Source of the DNA: Methylomonas lenta
Lineage (GTDB): Bacteria; Pseudomonadota; Gammaproteobacteria; Methylococcales; Methylomonadaceae
Direction of reading: 5' to 3'
Assembly (NCBI RefSeq): GCF_001644015.1
Contig: NZ_LUUI01000022.1
Coordinates: forward strand, 1 to 64,000
DNA: 64,000 nt
Part shown: in pieces, positions 32,351-41,782 of the stretch
How the letters are laid out: every line of letters begins with the position of its first letter
Position numbering within the stretch: the first letter of the stretch is position 1
The notes under the pieces: model-generated
Told to the model about the DNA's origin: nothing
Seen by the model: only the letters and a program-made list of their open reading frames with translations
The model's database searches: none
Program-made: the position numbers and the translations under genes

Positions 32351-34903
32351 ATGGATCTGTGGTGGGTCCTGTTAACACATAATTCAAATTACAATGAAAT
32401 GAACCAAGGCATAAAACTTGAAAGTGAGCATAATCTCGGTCCACTGACTGTTAACGAGGCGGGTGAGAAATTTTTATTTAATCTGAATCGTCATAGTTTT
32501 GATAGGGTGCGGGCTGTAGCATTGTTTGATGCACGATTCGGCGAGAAGTTGTTCAACGAAAATACCTTGCACATTATTATCGGCACAGACTCGGGATTAT
32601 TGCTGCGTTATGTGCAAAGCAAATCACTGCCGAATGGGGCGAGGTATATTTTTATCGAACCCGAATCAGTTCTACAAGTTCTGCAAGAGTATGAATTACT
32701 TGGTGACCAGAACGAGCGTATTGCTTGCATCCGCCCGCAAGATTGGGCAAAAGCAATCCGGGATTTTAAGATAGCTGATTACTTATATATCAATGCGGTG
32801 TCTTCGTTCAATGCTATTTGTGCTCAAGATGATTTCATTAATGAATATGCTGAGCTTAGTTGGGACATTGTCGAGACCTTGTCGCAACTGCATTGGGAAA
32901 ATAATACTGCAATTGGTCAGGAAGCATTTATCGATCGACAGATAAAAAATGTTGCTGATAACAGATTGCCGGCGAAATTGCTTCAAAACGCTTTTCGCGG
33001 GCAAACCGTCGTTTTATTGGCGGGTGGGCCATCGCTCAATGATGCTTTGCCATGGGTTAAGCTGCATAGGCGTAAGTTCGTGGTGTTTGCAGTCTCCAGA
33101 ATTTCCCGGCATCTACTAGCTGAAGGTATCGAGCCCGATTTTATATTTTCAGTGGATCCGCAAGACATTAGCTTCGATATCGGTAAGGAGATGTTTAATT
33201 TTGGTCCTCGGACGGTATTTATCTATTCCTATCACGCTGTATCGACATTAGTGAGCCAGTGGGCTGGTTTGATGTTTTATTTAGGAAGTCGCTTGCCGTG
33301 GGACTCGGAGTCGAATGTGGCAAACTTGAGTGGTGCAGGACCAACTGTAACTAATACAGCTTTGAATGTGGCATATGATTTGGGGTTTAATCGTGTGATT
33401 TTGGCAGGTGTGGATCTGTGTTACACAAGGGATGGATTTACCCATGCAAAAGGCAGTAATGAGCAATTGGCTGGACCGAAGCTGAATCTAACGTCTCTGC
33501 AAGTGGAGACCAATGGTGGGTTTTTAGCGCCTACCGGTAACGATTATTTTCAGGCTATCAAGAGTCTGGGTGTACAGGCAAAGAAGCTAAATGCAGCTGG
33601 GGCAAAAGTGATTAATGGTTCGCCAGGGGCGGCAAGAATTGATGGTGTTGTCTATATTCCTTTGGACGATATCCAGCTCGAAGAGACTTATGTGGATGCC
33701 GCTACGGTAGTTGCCACAAAAGTTAATGGTTTAACTGACGTCGATCATTACTTGAAAGTTGTGCTAACCGAATTGAGACGCGCCGAATTTCAGATTCAAG
33801 CCATTGGGCGTCTTGCTCAACAGGCACGACGCATCAACGATGCTATGTACGGCATATCCGGTGTTCTGGAGAATTACAAAGATAAGAAGCAACTTGATCG
33901 CATCGAGAAGAAGTTTAAACGCGAACACCGAGGCTTTGCCAAGTTGGTGAAAAGGTTTGGTATTCGACAGTTTATGAAAGCTGTAAAGCCTTTTAGTGAC
34001 CAAGACTGGACTGCGGAAGAGGCAAAGAAATTAGGTGATATCTACTATGAATCTTATCAAGAGGGAGCAAAGAAACTTTTACAATTAATAGAAGACGCGA
34101 TTCAACGTGTTATTGCTCGTCAGCAAGAAAATGCTGCAGTGCCTGATTTTGATATGCTTTTCGAGCAGTGGAATAATGATAAAAGTTTTGGGCGGGCCAG
34201 GTTATGGCGCGCTAAGCATCAGTTTGTAGCTATTCCTCAAAAAAATATAGCGATCTTAGACGAATTTGAAGCCAAGTTTTTAGATGTTCTGGGTCAAAGA
34301 GATACTCGACATATCGCAATAATAAAAAAACGCAGCAATTTGGCTATTGTAAGGCAGCGAGCGAGCCTGCTGTTTAAGCATAAAAAAACAGAGGGGCTTC
34401 GCGATTTATTGGCTAGCTTGGATAAGCATGCTCAACAGGATGCTGCGATACCCTATCGGTATTTGATTGATGGATATTTAGCTGAACTTGAAAATAATCC
34501 AGATCAATCCCTGGATGCCTATCACCAGATTATCAAAGGTGGAGATGTTTTGCTGGAAGAGGCTTTAATTAGAATTGCTTTCATCGGCATCGAGAATGAT
34601 GATGCTGGAAATGTTGGTTTAGCCTTGCAGTGTCTGTCACAGTTGAATCCAGTATATTTGCCTTTTTATGCAGAGGTACAGCGGCTAAAAGGTGATTTGT
34701 TTGATGCTGTCGATACTTATAGTGACTATATCAATCAATTTCCATCGGATACTTTAGTGCAATTGAAATTGGCAATGCTTTATATGGAATGCAAAGTCCA
34801 TGATAGTGCAGAGATGATGCTGGATTTTATCTTGCAGCAAAAGCCAGATCACGAAGTGGCAATTGCTATGAAAAGACAATTATCGTTGCGTGTGGACAAT
34901 TAA
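32351..34903 (+). CDS. maf: Maf-type (DUF115) motility-associated flagellin glycosyltransferase
   Basis: An 850-residue Maf protein. Maf enzymes attach pseudaminic or legionaminic acid from CMP-activated sugar to Ser/Thr of flagellin in the cytoplasm before export. The DUF115 core spans about residues 200-400: VVLLAGGPSLNDALPWV, VFAVSRISRHLLAEGIEPDF with FSVDPQD, then SGAGPTVTNTALNVAYDLGF and LAGVDLCYT. The C-terminal about 200 residues look like TPR-type helices. The start at 32351 and the ATG at 32399 (MNQGIKLE) are both possible; neither has a good binding site. It is the natural acceptor of the CMP-sugar made by the pse operon 20 kb upstream. Confidence 0.92.
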   Translation: MDLWWVLLTHNSNYNEMNQGIKLESEHNLGPLTVNEAGEKFLFNLNRHSFDRVRAVALFDARFGEKLFNENTLHIIIGTDSGLLLRYVQSKSLPNGARYIFIEPESVLQVLQEYELLGDQNERIACIRPQDWAKAIRDFKIADYLYINAVSSFNAICAQDDFINEYAELSWDIVETLSQLHWENNTAIGQEAFIDRQIKNVADNRLPAKLLQNAFRGQTVVLLAGGPSLNDALPWVKLHRRKFVVFAVSRISRHLLAEGIEPDFIFSVDPQDISFDIGKEMFNFGPRTVFIYSYHAVSTLVSQWAGLMFYLGSRLPWDSESNVANLSGAGPTVTNTALNVAYDLGFNRVILAGVDLCYTRDGFTHAKGSNEQLAGPKLNLTSLQVETNGGFLAPTGNDYFQAIKSLGVQAKKLNAAGAKVINGSPGAARIDGVVYIPLDDIQLEETYVDAATVVATKVNGLTDVDHYLKVVLTELRRAEFQIQAIGRLAQQARRINDAMYGISGVLENYKDKKQLDRIEKKFKREHRGFAKLVKRFGIRQFMKAVKPFSDQDWTAEEAKKLGDIYYESYQEGAKKLLQLIEDAIQRVIARQQENAAVPDFDMLFEQWNNDKSFGRARLWRAKHQFVAIPQKNIAILDEFEAKFLDVLGQRDTRHIAIIKKRSNLAIVRQRASLLFKHKKTEGLRDLLASLDKHAQQDAAIPYRYLIDGYLAELENNPDQSLDAYHQIIKGGDVLLEEALIRIAFIGIENDDAGNVGLALQCLSQLNPVYLPFYAEVQRLKGDLFDAVDTYSDYINQFPSDTLVQLKLAMLYMECKVHDSAEMMLDFILQQKPDHEVAIAMKRQLSLRVDN

Positions 34904-34966
34904 TATTTTAAGTTTGCTCCAAAAATGACGATACCAGATTTGATTCAAATCAGTTTGGAGGTGTTT

Positions 34967-35167
34967 ATGGTGGGTTTTATTTCCGGTGGCAATGCGCCCG
35001 GGTTAATGACGGCGCTGATGAAAGAGGCGACGGCGAAGCAGAATTTGGAAGTTTCTGTGGTCAAGAAAGCTCAGGATGTGCAAAAAATGCAGGGAGAGGC
35101 TGCTTTAAAGTTAATAGAGACGGCTGGTAATGTTTCGCAGCCTGGCAAGATAGATGTTTATGCTTAA
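34967..35167 (+). CDS. YjfB family putative motility protein
   Basis: A 66-residue protein resembling YjfB-type putative motility proteins: LEVSVVKKAQDVQKMQGEAALKLIETA matches the helical core of that family. The ATG at 34967 is preferred over 34925 because TTGGAGGT lies just upstream and the resulting length fits. It follows the Maf gene, fitting a flagellar link, and converges on ypjD. Confidence 0.7.
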   Translation: MVGFISGGNAPGLMTALMKEATAKQNLEVSVVKKAQDVQKMQGEAALKLIETAGNVSQPGKIDVYA

Positions 35168-35176
35168 GCTAAAAAT

Positions 35177-35977
35177 TCAGATTTTTTTCAAGACTAATTC
35201 TAAGACTAGTTTGCTGCCAAAGTAAGCCAGTAGCAGCAAAATAAATCCTATCAATGTCCATTGGATGGCTGTTTTTCCTCGCCATCCATAGCGCAGTCTT
35301 CCTATTAGCAATCCTGAAAAAATAATCCAGGCGATGATTGACAGCACTGTTTTGTGTACCAGATGCTGGGCAAATAAGTCTTCAATAAAGATAAAGCCGC
35401 TGAGTAGGGAAGCGGTCAAGAAGAACAGGCCGGCAGCTATCATTTGGAATAGTAGGGTTTCCATCGCTTGCAGTGGCGGTAAGGCCAATATCAGGCGCTT
35501 GGGGTGGTGACTTCTTAGTTGTTGATCTTGTAAGGCCAGCATTAAGGCTTGCAGGGCGGCAATATTAAGCAGGCTGAAGGCGACAATGGATGACAGAACA
35601 TGCACGCTCATTTCCCAATTGTTAGGAGTCAAACGATGATTTTGTTCGGGAAAGATCATGTCCAGGCTGAGCAATATGGCAGCTAGCGGGAAAATGGCTA
35701 CACCCAGTTTTTCGACCGGCTTGTCTAAGGCGGCAGTCAGTAATAGTAAGACTATAAACAGGGCGACCAGTCCTGCGGCATTAAAAAAACCGAAGTTAAA
35801 GCCATTGTATTGCTGAATATTAATAATGATGTAAGCGGCATGTAATATTGCGCCCAGCCAGGCTAATCGAATGGATGCGCGGTGTTTTTCGCATTGACTC
35901 ATCAGTTCTTTGATAATCAAAGCCGAGGCAATACCATAACTTAAAACAGAAAATATGCCGACTAGAGTGCTATTCAT
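35177..35977 (-). CDS. ypjD: YpjD/CcsA-like cytochrome c assembly-family membrane protein
   Basis: A 266-residue inner membrane protein of the CcsA/CcmC-related family with about eight hydrophobic segments (for example LVALFIVLLLLTAAL and ILLSLDMIFPEQ, MSVHVLSSIVAFSLLNIAAL). The His-bearing segments expected for haem-handling relatives are visible (MSVHVLSSI; QHLVHKTVLSIIAWIIF). In many gammaproteobacteria ypjD is divergent from ffh, exactly as here. Its precise function is unsettled. Confidence 0.88.
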   Translation of the reverse strand: MNSTLVGIFSVLSYGIASALIIKELMSQCEKHRASIRLAWLGAILHAAYIIINIQQYNGFNFGFFNAAGLVALFIVLLLLTAALDKPVEKLGVAIFPLAAILLSLDMIFPEQNHRLTPNNWEMSVHVLSSIVAFSLLNIAALQALMLALQDQQLRSHHPKRLILALPPLQAMETLLFQMIAAGLFFLTASLLSGFIFIEDLFAQHLVHKTVLSIIAWIIFSGLLIGRLRYGWRGKTAIQWTLIGFILLLLAYFGSKLVLELVLKKI

Positions 35978-36106
35978 GGTTTGATTGGTTCGGAATAATC
36001 AAAAGGCGTTACGAAAAGCTTATGTTAAACTATGCGGCCGGATTGTTCTAACTTGATTCATGTTAGTCCCTGTCAGCCTCATTCATAGTAAAACAAAGAC
36101 GCAGAT

Positions 36107-37462
36107 ATGTTTGACAATTTAACCGACCGCCTCAGCGGCACCCTAAAAAAAATCAAAGGCCAAGGTCGTCTGACCGAGGCAAATATCCAAGATACGATGC
36201 GCGAAGTGCGTATGGCGTTGCTGGAAGCTGATGTTGCGTTGCCTGTGGTGACCGATTTTATTCAGCAGGTGACCGAACGCGCACTTGGGCAGGAGGTACA
36301 AACCAGCTTATCACCAGGTCAGGCGCTGATTAAGGTAGTGCAGGCCGAATTGGTCAAGGTGATGGGGGTTGCTAATGAAGAATTGAATTTACGCACTCAG
36401 CCACCCGCTATTATTCTGATGGCTGGTTTGCAGGGTGCTGGTAAAACCACTACGGTGGCAAAATTAGGCCGCTACTTAAAAGAAAAGAAAAAGAAAAAAG
36501 TTGGTGTGGTTAGTGCTGACGTCTATCGTCCAGCTGCCATCAAGCAATTGCAAACATTAGCTGATGATGTCGGTTTAAGGTTTTTTGAAAGCGATGCCTC
36601 TGAGAATCCGATTGATATTGTCAGTCGCGCTCTAGATGCTGCCAAGCGTCAATTTATCGACGTACTGATTGTCGATACCGCTGGTCGTTTGCATGTCGAT
36701 GACGAAATGATGACCGAAATCAAGGCTCTACATGCGGCAATTAAGCCAATTGAAACCTTGTTTGTGGTTGATAGTATGACGGGTCAGGATGCGGCCAATA
36801 CCGCAAAAGCCTTTCATGACGCATTGCCGCTGACTGGTGTGATTCTGACTAAAGCCGATGGCGATGCGCGCGGTGGTGCGGCGTTATCCATTCGTCACAT
36901 TACCGGCAAGCCGATCAAGTTTATTGGTATGGGTGAAAAAACCGATGCCCTGGAACCGTTTTATCCTGATCGATTGGCGTCGCGTATTCTTGGAATGGGC
37001 GATGTGTTGTCGTTGATCGAGGATATCGAAGATAAAGTCGATAAGAAAAAAGCCGAACAACTGGCGAAAAAAATCCAGAAAGGTAAAAGCTTTGATCTTA
37101 ACGATCTTAGAGAGCAGTTGCTGCAAATGCAGAATATGGGTGGCATTGGCGCCATGATGGATAAACTGCCGGGCATGGGCTCGGTGCCAAAAGAAGTTAA
37201 GGCTAAAGTGAACGACAAAGATTTGGCTCGGCAGATTGCGGTAATAAATTCCATGACGCCGCAGGAAAGAAAGTTTCCGGATTTAATCAAAGGCAGTCGT
37301 AAGCAGCGCATAGCGACTGGTTGCGGCCAGGAATTACAGGAAGTAAACCGGATTTTGAAGCAACACAAGATGATGGAAAAAATGATGAAGAAATTCAGCA
37401 AAGGCAATATTACTAACATGGTGCGTGGCTTGAAGAGCAATATGCGCGGCATGAGAATGTGA
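36107..37462 (+). CDS. ffh: Signal recognition particle protein Ffh
   Basis: A 451-residue SRP54 homologue that, with 4.5S RNA, targets nascent membrane proteins to FtsY. N domain residues 1-about 85, G domain about 86-295 with GLQGAGKTTTVAKLG, DTAGRLHVDDEM and TKADGDARGG, and the Met-rich M domain about 325-451 (LLQMQNMGGIGAMMDKLPGM). Length and order are typical. The rpsP group starts 83 bp downstream. Confidence 0.98.
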   Translation: MFDNLTDRLSGTLKKIKGQGRLTEANIQDTMREVRMALLEADVALPVVTDFIQQVTERALGQEVQTSLSPGQALIKVVQAELVKVMGVANEELNLRTQPPAIILMAGLQGAGKTTTVAKLGRYLKEKKKKKVGVVSADVYRPAAIKQLQTLADDVGLRFFESDASENPIDIVSRALDAAKRQFIDVLIVDTAGRLHVDDEMMTEIKALHAAIKPIETLFVVDSMTGQDAANTAKAFHDALPLTGVILTKADGDARGGAALSIRHITGKPIKFIGMGEKTDALEPFYPDRLASRILGMGDVLSLIEDIEDKVDKKKAEQLAKKIQKGKSFDLNDLREQLLQMQNMGGIGAMMDKLPGMGSVPKEVKAKVNDKDLARQIAVINSMTPQERKFPDLIKGSRKQRIATGCGQELQEVNRILKQHKMMEKMMKKFSKGNITNMVRGLKSNMRGMRM

Positions 37463-37545
37463 GTTTTGTAATTTTTCTTCCCATATGCGAAAAAACGCGT
37501 AAAATGGCTCAATTAAATTCCGATTCAATGTTTTAAGGTATTCAA

Positions 37546-37797
37546 ATGGTAAGCATTCGTTTGTCCAGAGGCGGCGCCAAAAATCGCCCCTTTTATCACG
37601 TAGTTGTTACAGATAGCAGAAATAGCCGTGACGGTCGTTATATTGAACGTCTGGGTTTCTTCAATCCCTTGGCGCGTGGTAACGAGCAAAGATTGGTGTT
37701 GGATGCTGATCGTATACAATATTGGCAATCTAACGGCGCTCAAGCGTCTGATCGCGTTGCTCGATTGATTAAAGACGCCAGCAAAGCGGCTGCATAA
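37546..37797 (+). CDS. rpsP: 30S ribosomal protein S16
   Basis: An 83-residue S16: starts [20 protein letters not shown], with the family segment [13 protein letters not shown]. First gene of the conserved rpsP-rimM-trmD-rplS group. AAGGT precedes the ATG. Confidence 0.98.
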   Translation: MVSIRLSRGGAKNRPFYHVVVTDSRNSRDGRYIERLGFFNPLARGNEQRLVLDADRIQYWQSNGAQASDRVARLIKDASKAAA

Positions 37798-37802
37798 AAT
37801 AC

Positions 37803-38312
37803 TTGCCAAGCGGTGATTATTTAAACGCTGGAAATATATCCGGCGTTTTTGGTGTTAAGGGTTTGGTAAAAATATTTTCTTTTACTGATCCCCGCGAAAA
37901 TATACTGCGGTATTCGCCGTGGTTTTTGCAGAAAAACAACCAGATTAAAGAGATCAAGGTCGTTGGCGGTCAGCGTCAAGGTAATAACGTTGTCGCTGAG
38001 CTTGAGGGAATAACCGATCGAGATGCTGCGCTAGCGCTGATGGGATCGGAAATTCTGATTCTTAAGCAGTTGTTGCCCAAGCCAAAACCAGGTGAATATT
38101 ACTGGGCTGATTTAGTGGGCCTGACGGTCGAAACAGAAACCGGCGTCAAGCTTGGTATTGTGGATCATCTGCTGGAAACAGGCGCTAATGACGTGTTGGT
38201 CGTTAAAGAAGGCGAAACTGAGCGCTTGATTCCCTTTCTGCAACCGCAAACCGTGTTGAAGATTGATTTAGCGGCAGGTTTGATGATTGTCGATTGGGAT
38301 CCGGATTTCTGA
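37803..38312 (+). CDS. rimM: 16S rRNA processing protein RimM
   Basis: A 169-residue ribosome maturation factor for the 30S head, binding S19. The N-terminal RimM domain has NAGNISGVFGVKGLVKIFSFTD and the PRC-barrel part begins near YYWADLVGLTVETETG. The only start in frame near the N-terminus is TTG at 37803, 5 bp after the rpsP stop; the nearby GTG at 37813 is out of frame. A TTG start would limit its translation relative to rpsP. Confidence 0.96.
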   Translation: MPSGDYLNAGNISGVFGVKGLVKIFSFTDPRENILRYSPWFLQKNNQIKEIKVVGGQRQGNNVVAELEGITDRDAALALMGSEILILKQLLPKPKPGEYYWADLVGLTVETETGVKLGIVDHLLETGANDVLVVKEGETERLIPFLQPQTVLKIDLAAGLMIVDWDPDF

Positions 38313-38318
38313 ATCAGG

Positions 38319-39080
38319 ATGCGATTTGATGTTGTCAGCCTTTTTCCGGAAATGGTGCTGGATGCTGCAAGTTATGGTGTTACCGGTAAGGCGATAGAAA
38401 AACAGATTGTGGGTTTGTCGGTATGGAATCCTCGTGATTACACGCATGACAAACACAAAACCGTTGACGATAGATGTTACGGTGGCGGTCCTGGCATGGT
38501 TATGAAATATCAGCCTTTGCTGGATGCAGTCGATGCCGCCAAACGGCAACAACATTCAGGTCGTCGTCGGGTGATCTGTTTAAGCCCGCAGGGTAAAAAG
38601 ATTTCTCAGCAGATGTTGCTGGAAGCCAGCGAAACAGATCAATTGATTTTGATCGCCGGTCGCTATGAGGGCATAGACGAGCGCTTTATCGATCACGCAT
38701 GTGATGACGAGTGGTCTTTGGGTGATTATGTTATTAGCGGTGGCGAGCTGGCAGCATTGATCATTATTGACGCAGTGACTCGCTTGATACCTGGCGTATT
38801 GGGTGATGAAGATTCAGCCAAGCAAGATTCCCATTACGATGGCTTGCTGGATTGTCCGCACTATACGCGGCCTGAGCAAAGTGATTTAGGCCATGTGCCT
38901 GGCGTGCTTTTGGGTGGTAATCATGCTGAAATCAAGCGCTGGCGGATGAAGCAATCTCTAGGTCGAACTTGGTTAAGACGACCGGATTTGCTGGAAAAAA
39001 TACAATTAACCGCAGAGCAAGTCGCTTTGCTGAGTGAATTTAAAACTGAAGTTGATAAATTAGGGTGTGGTAATGAGTAA
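38319..39080 (+). CDS. trmD: tRNA (guanine-N1)-methyltransferase TrmD
   Basis: A 253-residue SPOUT methyltransferase that makes m1G37 in tRNAs. Family segments [28 protein letters not shown], the knot region [15 protein letters not shown] and [13 protein letters not shown] are present. It overlaps the rplS start by 8 bp. Confidence 0.98.
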   Translation: MRFDVVSLFPEMVLDAASYGVTGKAIEKQIVGLSVWNPRDYTHDKHKTVDDRCYGGGPGMVMKYQPLLDAVDAAKRQQHSGRRRVICLSPQGKKISQQMLLEASETDQLILIAGRYEGIDERFIDHACDDEWSLGDYVISGGELAALIIIDAVTRLIPGVLGDEDSAKQDSHYDGLLDCPHYTRPEQSDLGHVPGVLLGGNHAEIKRWRMKQSLGRTWLRRPDLLEKIQLTAEQVALLSEFKTEVDKLGCGNE

Positions 39081-39420
39081 AATTATTGAAGAATTGGAAG
39101 CAGCACAGCTGAAACAAGACGTACCGGTATTTGGACCTGGCGATACCGTAGTTGTGCAAGTGCGCGTTGTTGAAGGCACAAAAGAGCGTTTGCAGGCTTT
39201 TGAAGGCGTGGTCATTGCGAAGCGTAACCGCGGTTTGAATTCTGCATTTACCGTCAGAAAGATTTCTCACGGTGTTGGTGTCGAGCGTGTTTTCCAAACT
39301 CACAGCCCTTCAATCGGCAACATTGAAGTTAAACGTCGTGGTGATGTACGTCGCGCTAAACTGTATTACTTGCGTGAACTGACAGGTAGAGCAGCTCGTA
39401 TCAAAGAAAAACTCTCTTGA
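39073..39420 (+). CDS. rplS: 50S ribosomal protein L19
   Basis: A 115-residue L19: [39 protein letters not shown] and the basic end [11 protein letters not shown]. The ATG at 39073 is the usual N-terminus (MSKIIEE); an in-frame GTG two codons earlier is also possible. It ends the group and a strong terminator follows. Confidence 0.98.
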   Translation: MSKIIEELEAAQLKQDVPVFGPGDTVVVQVRVVEGTKERLQAFEGVVIAKRNRGLNSAFTVRKISHGVGVERVFQTHSPSIGNIEVKRRGDVRRAKLYYLRELTGRAARIKEKLS

Positions 39421-39462
39421 TATAAATCTAGTCTATTCGTGTAATTTGCGAATAAGTCAGGT

Positions 39463-39491
39463 AAAAAAGGCGGCTTTGGGCTGCCTTTTTT
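39463..39491 (+). terminator. Intrinsic terminator of the rpsP-rplS operon
   Basis: AAAAAAGGCGGC pairs with GCTGCCTTTTTT over 12 positions (one G-U pair) around a 5 nt loop, ending in six T. It is 42 bp after the rplS stop. Confidence 0.92.
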
Positions 39492-39515
39492 ATGCCCGCT
39501 ATTCGGGAGTCTTAT

Positions 39516-40025
39516 ATGTCCTTAAAACTTTGTTGGCAAGCCAAGGTTAGTGGAGTAACAGCCAGGCTAATAGTGCCATTTTTGGATGCTGAATTGGTCT
39601 TGACGCTGGTTGACGACGTTATTATTGATACTGATTGGCAATTATCTAAGACTGTTCAGGCACAAAACCATTCGGAATTTGCTAAACAAATCTACCATTT
39701 TTTGTTGAACCCAATTGATCATCATCTTGAGGTGCAACTATTGCTACAGGGAACGGAATATAGTCAAAAAGTCTGGAATGCTTTAGTCGACATTCCATTT
39801 GGACAGGTTATGAGTTATTCGCAGTTAGCCACCCAGCTGGATTCCGGTCCACGTGCAGTAGCGCAAGCCTGCCGTAACAATCCTTACCCGGGACTGATTC
39901 CTTGTCATCGTGTAGTTTCCACGTCGGGTATCGGGGGCTTCATGGGGCAAACCAAAGGTCCCTGTGTCGAGTTAAAACGACAATTGCTCAATTACGAACT
40001 GCGCACGGCATTGATTAAGCCATGA
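39516..40025 (+). CDS. ogt: Methylated-DNA-[protein]-cysteine S-methyltransferase
   Basis: A 169-residue O6-alkylguanine-DNA alkyltransferase, a suicide repair protein. The active-site motif IPCHRVV holds the acceptor Cys, and the helix-turn-helix arginine finger region GPRAVAQACRNNP precedes it. The start at 39516 (MSLKLCWQAK) has GGGAG upstream; an earlier start at 39492 abuts the rplS terminator. Its stop overlaps the xerD start by 4 bp (ATGA). Methanotroph and methylotroph genomes commonly carry such a gene, but it is not diagnostic. Confidence 0.92.
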   Translation: MSLKLCWQAKVSGVTARLIVPFLDAELVLTLVDDVIIDTDWQLSKTVQAQNHSEFAKQIYHFLLNPIDHHLEVQLLLQGTEYSQKVWNALVDIPFGQVMSYSQLATQLDSGPRAVAQACRNNPYPGLIPCHRVVSTSGIGGFMGQTKGPCVELKRQLLNYELRTALIKP

Positions 40026-40909
40026 GCGGCTCGGCAAAAATTATCGAGACTTTTTTAAATGCGCTGTGGCTGGAGTTTGGTCTTAGCGAGAACACTTTAG
40101 CGGCATACGGCAGCGATTTGAATCAATTTGACAAATGGCTAAAGAATTTGACCCTAGAGGATGTTGCCGAGGCGGATATTTCGCTTTTTTTACTGCATAG
40201 GCAAAAACAAGGTCAGAGTAGTCGTAGTGCGGCTCGAATGTTGTCCAGTTTACGTCGATTTTATAGTTATTTACTGCGGGAAAATAGGTTATCAGTCGAT
40301 CCTACTTCCCTAATCGATGCACCGCATATCGGTCGCTCGTTACCCGGATCGTTATCGGAATCTGAGGTAGAGCAATTATTACAGGCGCCGGAAACGGTAC
40401 ATGCTTTGGGTTTTAGAGATCGCACTATGCTGGAGTTGGTCTATGCGGCCGGCTTGCGTGTATCCGAGTTGGTGGGAATAACCTTTCAGCAAATCAATTT
40501 AAGGCAAGGTTGTGTCAGAATTATCGGCAAAGGCGATAAAGAACGCCTAGTACCCATTGGCGAAGAAGCCACGAGCTGGCTGGAACGCTACCTTTCCGGG
40601 GCCCGGCAGGATATTTTAGGCAGCCGGCAAAGTGACTATCTATTTGTTACTGCGCGCGGTAGTTGTATGACAAGGCAGGCTTTTTGGCATATTATCAAAC
40701 GCTATGCCAAGCTGGCCGGCATTGATAAAGATTTGTCGCCGCATACGCTCAGGCATGCTTTTGCTACCCATTTACTTAATCATGGTGCTGACTTGCGGGT
40801 AGTGCAGTTGTTATTGGGACACTCCGATTTGTCGACCACACAGATTTATACTCATATTGCTCAGCATAGGCTGAAAGAAATACATTCAAAATTCCATCCA
40901 AGAGGCTAG
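40022..40909 (+). CDS. xerD: Site-specific tyrosine recombinase XerD
   Basis: A 295-residue tyrosine recombinase acting with XerC at dif to resolve chromosome dimers. The catalytic set is visible: R in YAAGLRVSELVG, K in the GKGDKERLVPIG hairpin, HTLRHAFATHLL, LLGHSDLSTTQIYTH with the nucleophilic Tyr. The N-terminal SAM-like core-binding domain is normal. XerD rather than XerC is judged from overall sequence and length. It is followed 2 bp later by lpxA. Confidence 0.92.
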   Translation: MSGSAKIIETFLNALWLEFGLSENTLAAYGSDLNQFDKWLKNLTLEDVAEADISLFLLHRQKQGQSSRSAARMLSSLRRFYSYLLRENRLSVDPTSLIDAPHIGRSLPGSLSESEVEQLLQAPETVHALGFRDRTMLELVYAAGLRVSELVGITFQQINLRQGCVRIIGKGDKERLVPIGEEATSWLERYLSGARQDILGSRQSDYLFVTARGSCMTRQAFWHIIKRYAKLAGIDKDLSPHTLRHAFATHLLNHGADLRVVQLLLGHSDLSTTQIYTHIAQHRLKEIHSKFHPRG

Positions 40910-40911
40910 TT

Positions 40912-41685
40912 ATGTCAGATCTTATTCATCCAACTGCATATATTGCACCCGGAGCAATGCTAGGCGAAAACGTCAGCGTTGGCCCGTTTGCCGTGATTGA
41001 AGCCGGGGCAGTCATTGGTAACGATAGTCAAATTGGTGCTCATGCGGTAGTGCATGGACGGGTGAAAATGGGCCAGGCTAATATCCTGCATCCGCATGCG
41101 GTATTGGGTGGTTTGCCGCAAGATCTAGGCTTTGATTCGCAAACCGAATCCTGGCTGGAAATTGGCGACAATAATGCGTTTCGGGAAGGCTTTACCGCAC
41201 ATCGAGCTACCAAGCCTGGTGGTTCAACCAGAATAGCATCAGGCTGTTATTTTATGAATAATAGTCATGTTGCGCATGATTGCAGCGTCGGTGATAAAAC
41301 CATTTTTGCTAATAATGTGGCGATAGGTGGTCATGTTGAGGTTGGTAGCAATGTTTTCATGGGCGGAGCAGTGGTGGTGCATCAATTTTGCCGCATCGGT
41401 TCGTATGCCATCGTACAAGGCACAACCGGCATCAATATGGATGTGATGCCATTTATGTTGATCGGTGGTCGTCCAGCCAAACATTATCGACTTAACATCG
41501 TCGGTTTAAGACGAGCCGGTATTGTCGGGGCGGATTACAAAGTATTATCCAGTGCGTTTCGGCTACTGAAAAATAAAAAAAGCTTGGATGAATTGCAATT
41601 AACCAAAGAGCTGCAATACTTAAAAGACTGGTTGGCGGCAGAATCAAAACGGGGTTTGCACGGTTTTGTTGAGGTCTCCGGTTAG
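40912..41685 (+). CDS. lpxA: Acyl-ACP--UDP-N-acetylglucosamine O-acyltransferase LpxA
   Basis: A 257-residue left-handed parallel beta-helix acyltransferase, first enzyme of lipid A synthesis. Hexapeptide repeats run from IHPTAYIAPGAMLGENVSVG; the catalytic His lies in NNSHVAHDCSVGD, and the C-terminal helices follow GLRRAGI. It sits next to xerD rather than in the usual lpxD-fabZ-lpxA-lpxB cluster, so it is either a relocated sole copy or a second copy. Confidence 0.95.
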   Translation: MSDLIHPTAYIAPGAMLGENVSVGPFAVIEAGAVIGNDSQIGAHAVVHGRVKMGQANILHPHAVLGGLPQDLGFDSQTESWLEIGDNNAFREGFTAHRATKPGGSTRIASGCYFMNNSHVAHDCSVGDKTIFANNVAIGGHVEVGSNVFMGGAVVVHQFCRIGSYAIVQGTTGINMDVMPFMLIGGRPAKHYRLNIVGLRRAGIVGADYKVLSSAFRLLKNKKSLDELQLTKELQYLKDWLAAESKRGLHGFVEVSG

Positions 41686-41782
41686 TTAAAAGGTTTCCAG
41701 GCTGGTTTTTATATAAACAAGACCTCTGGATTTTTTGATTTTTTTGCTAAACCTTAGCGCGATTGGGTAAGTCTTAAGCTAG

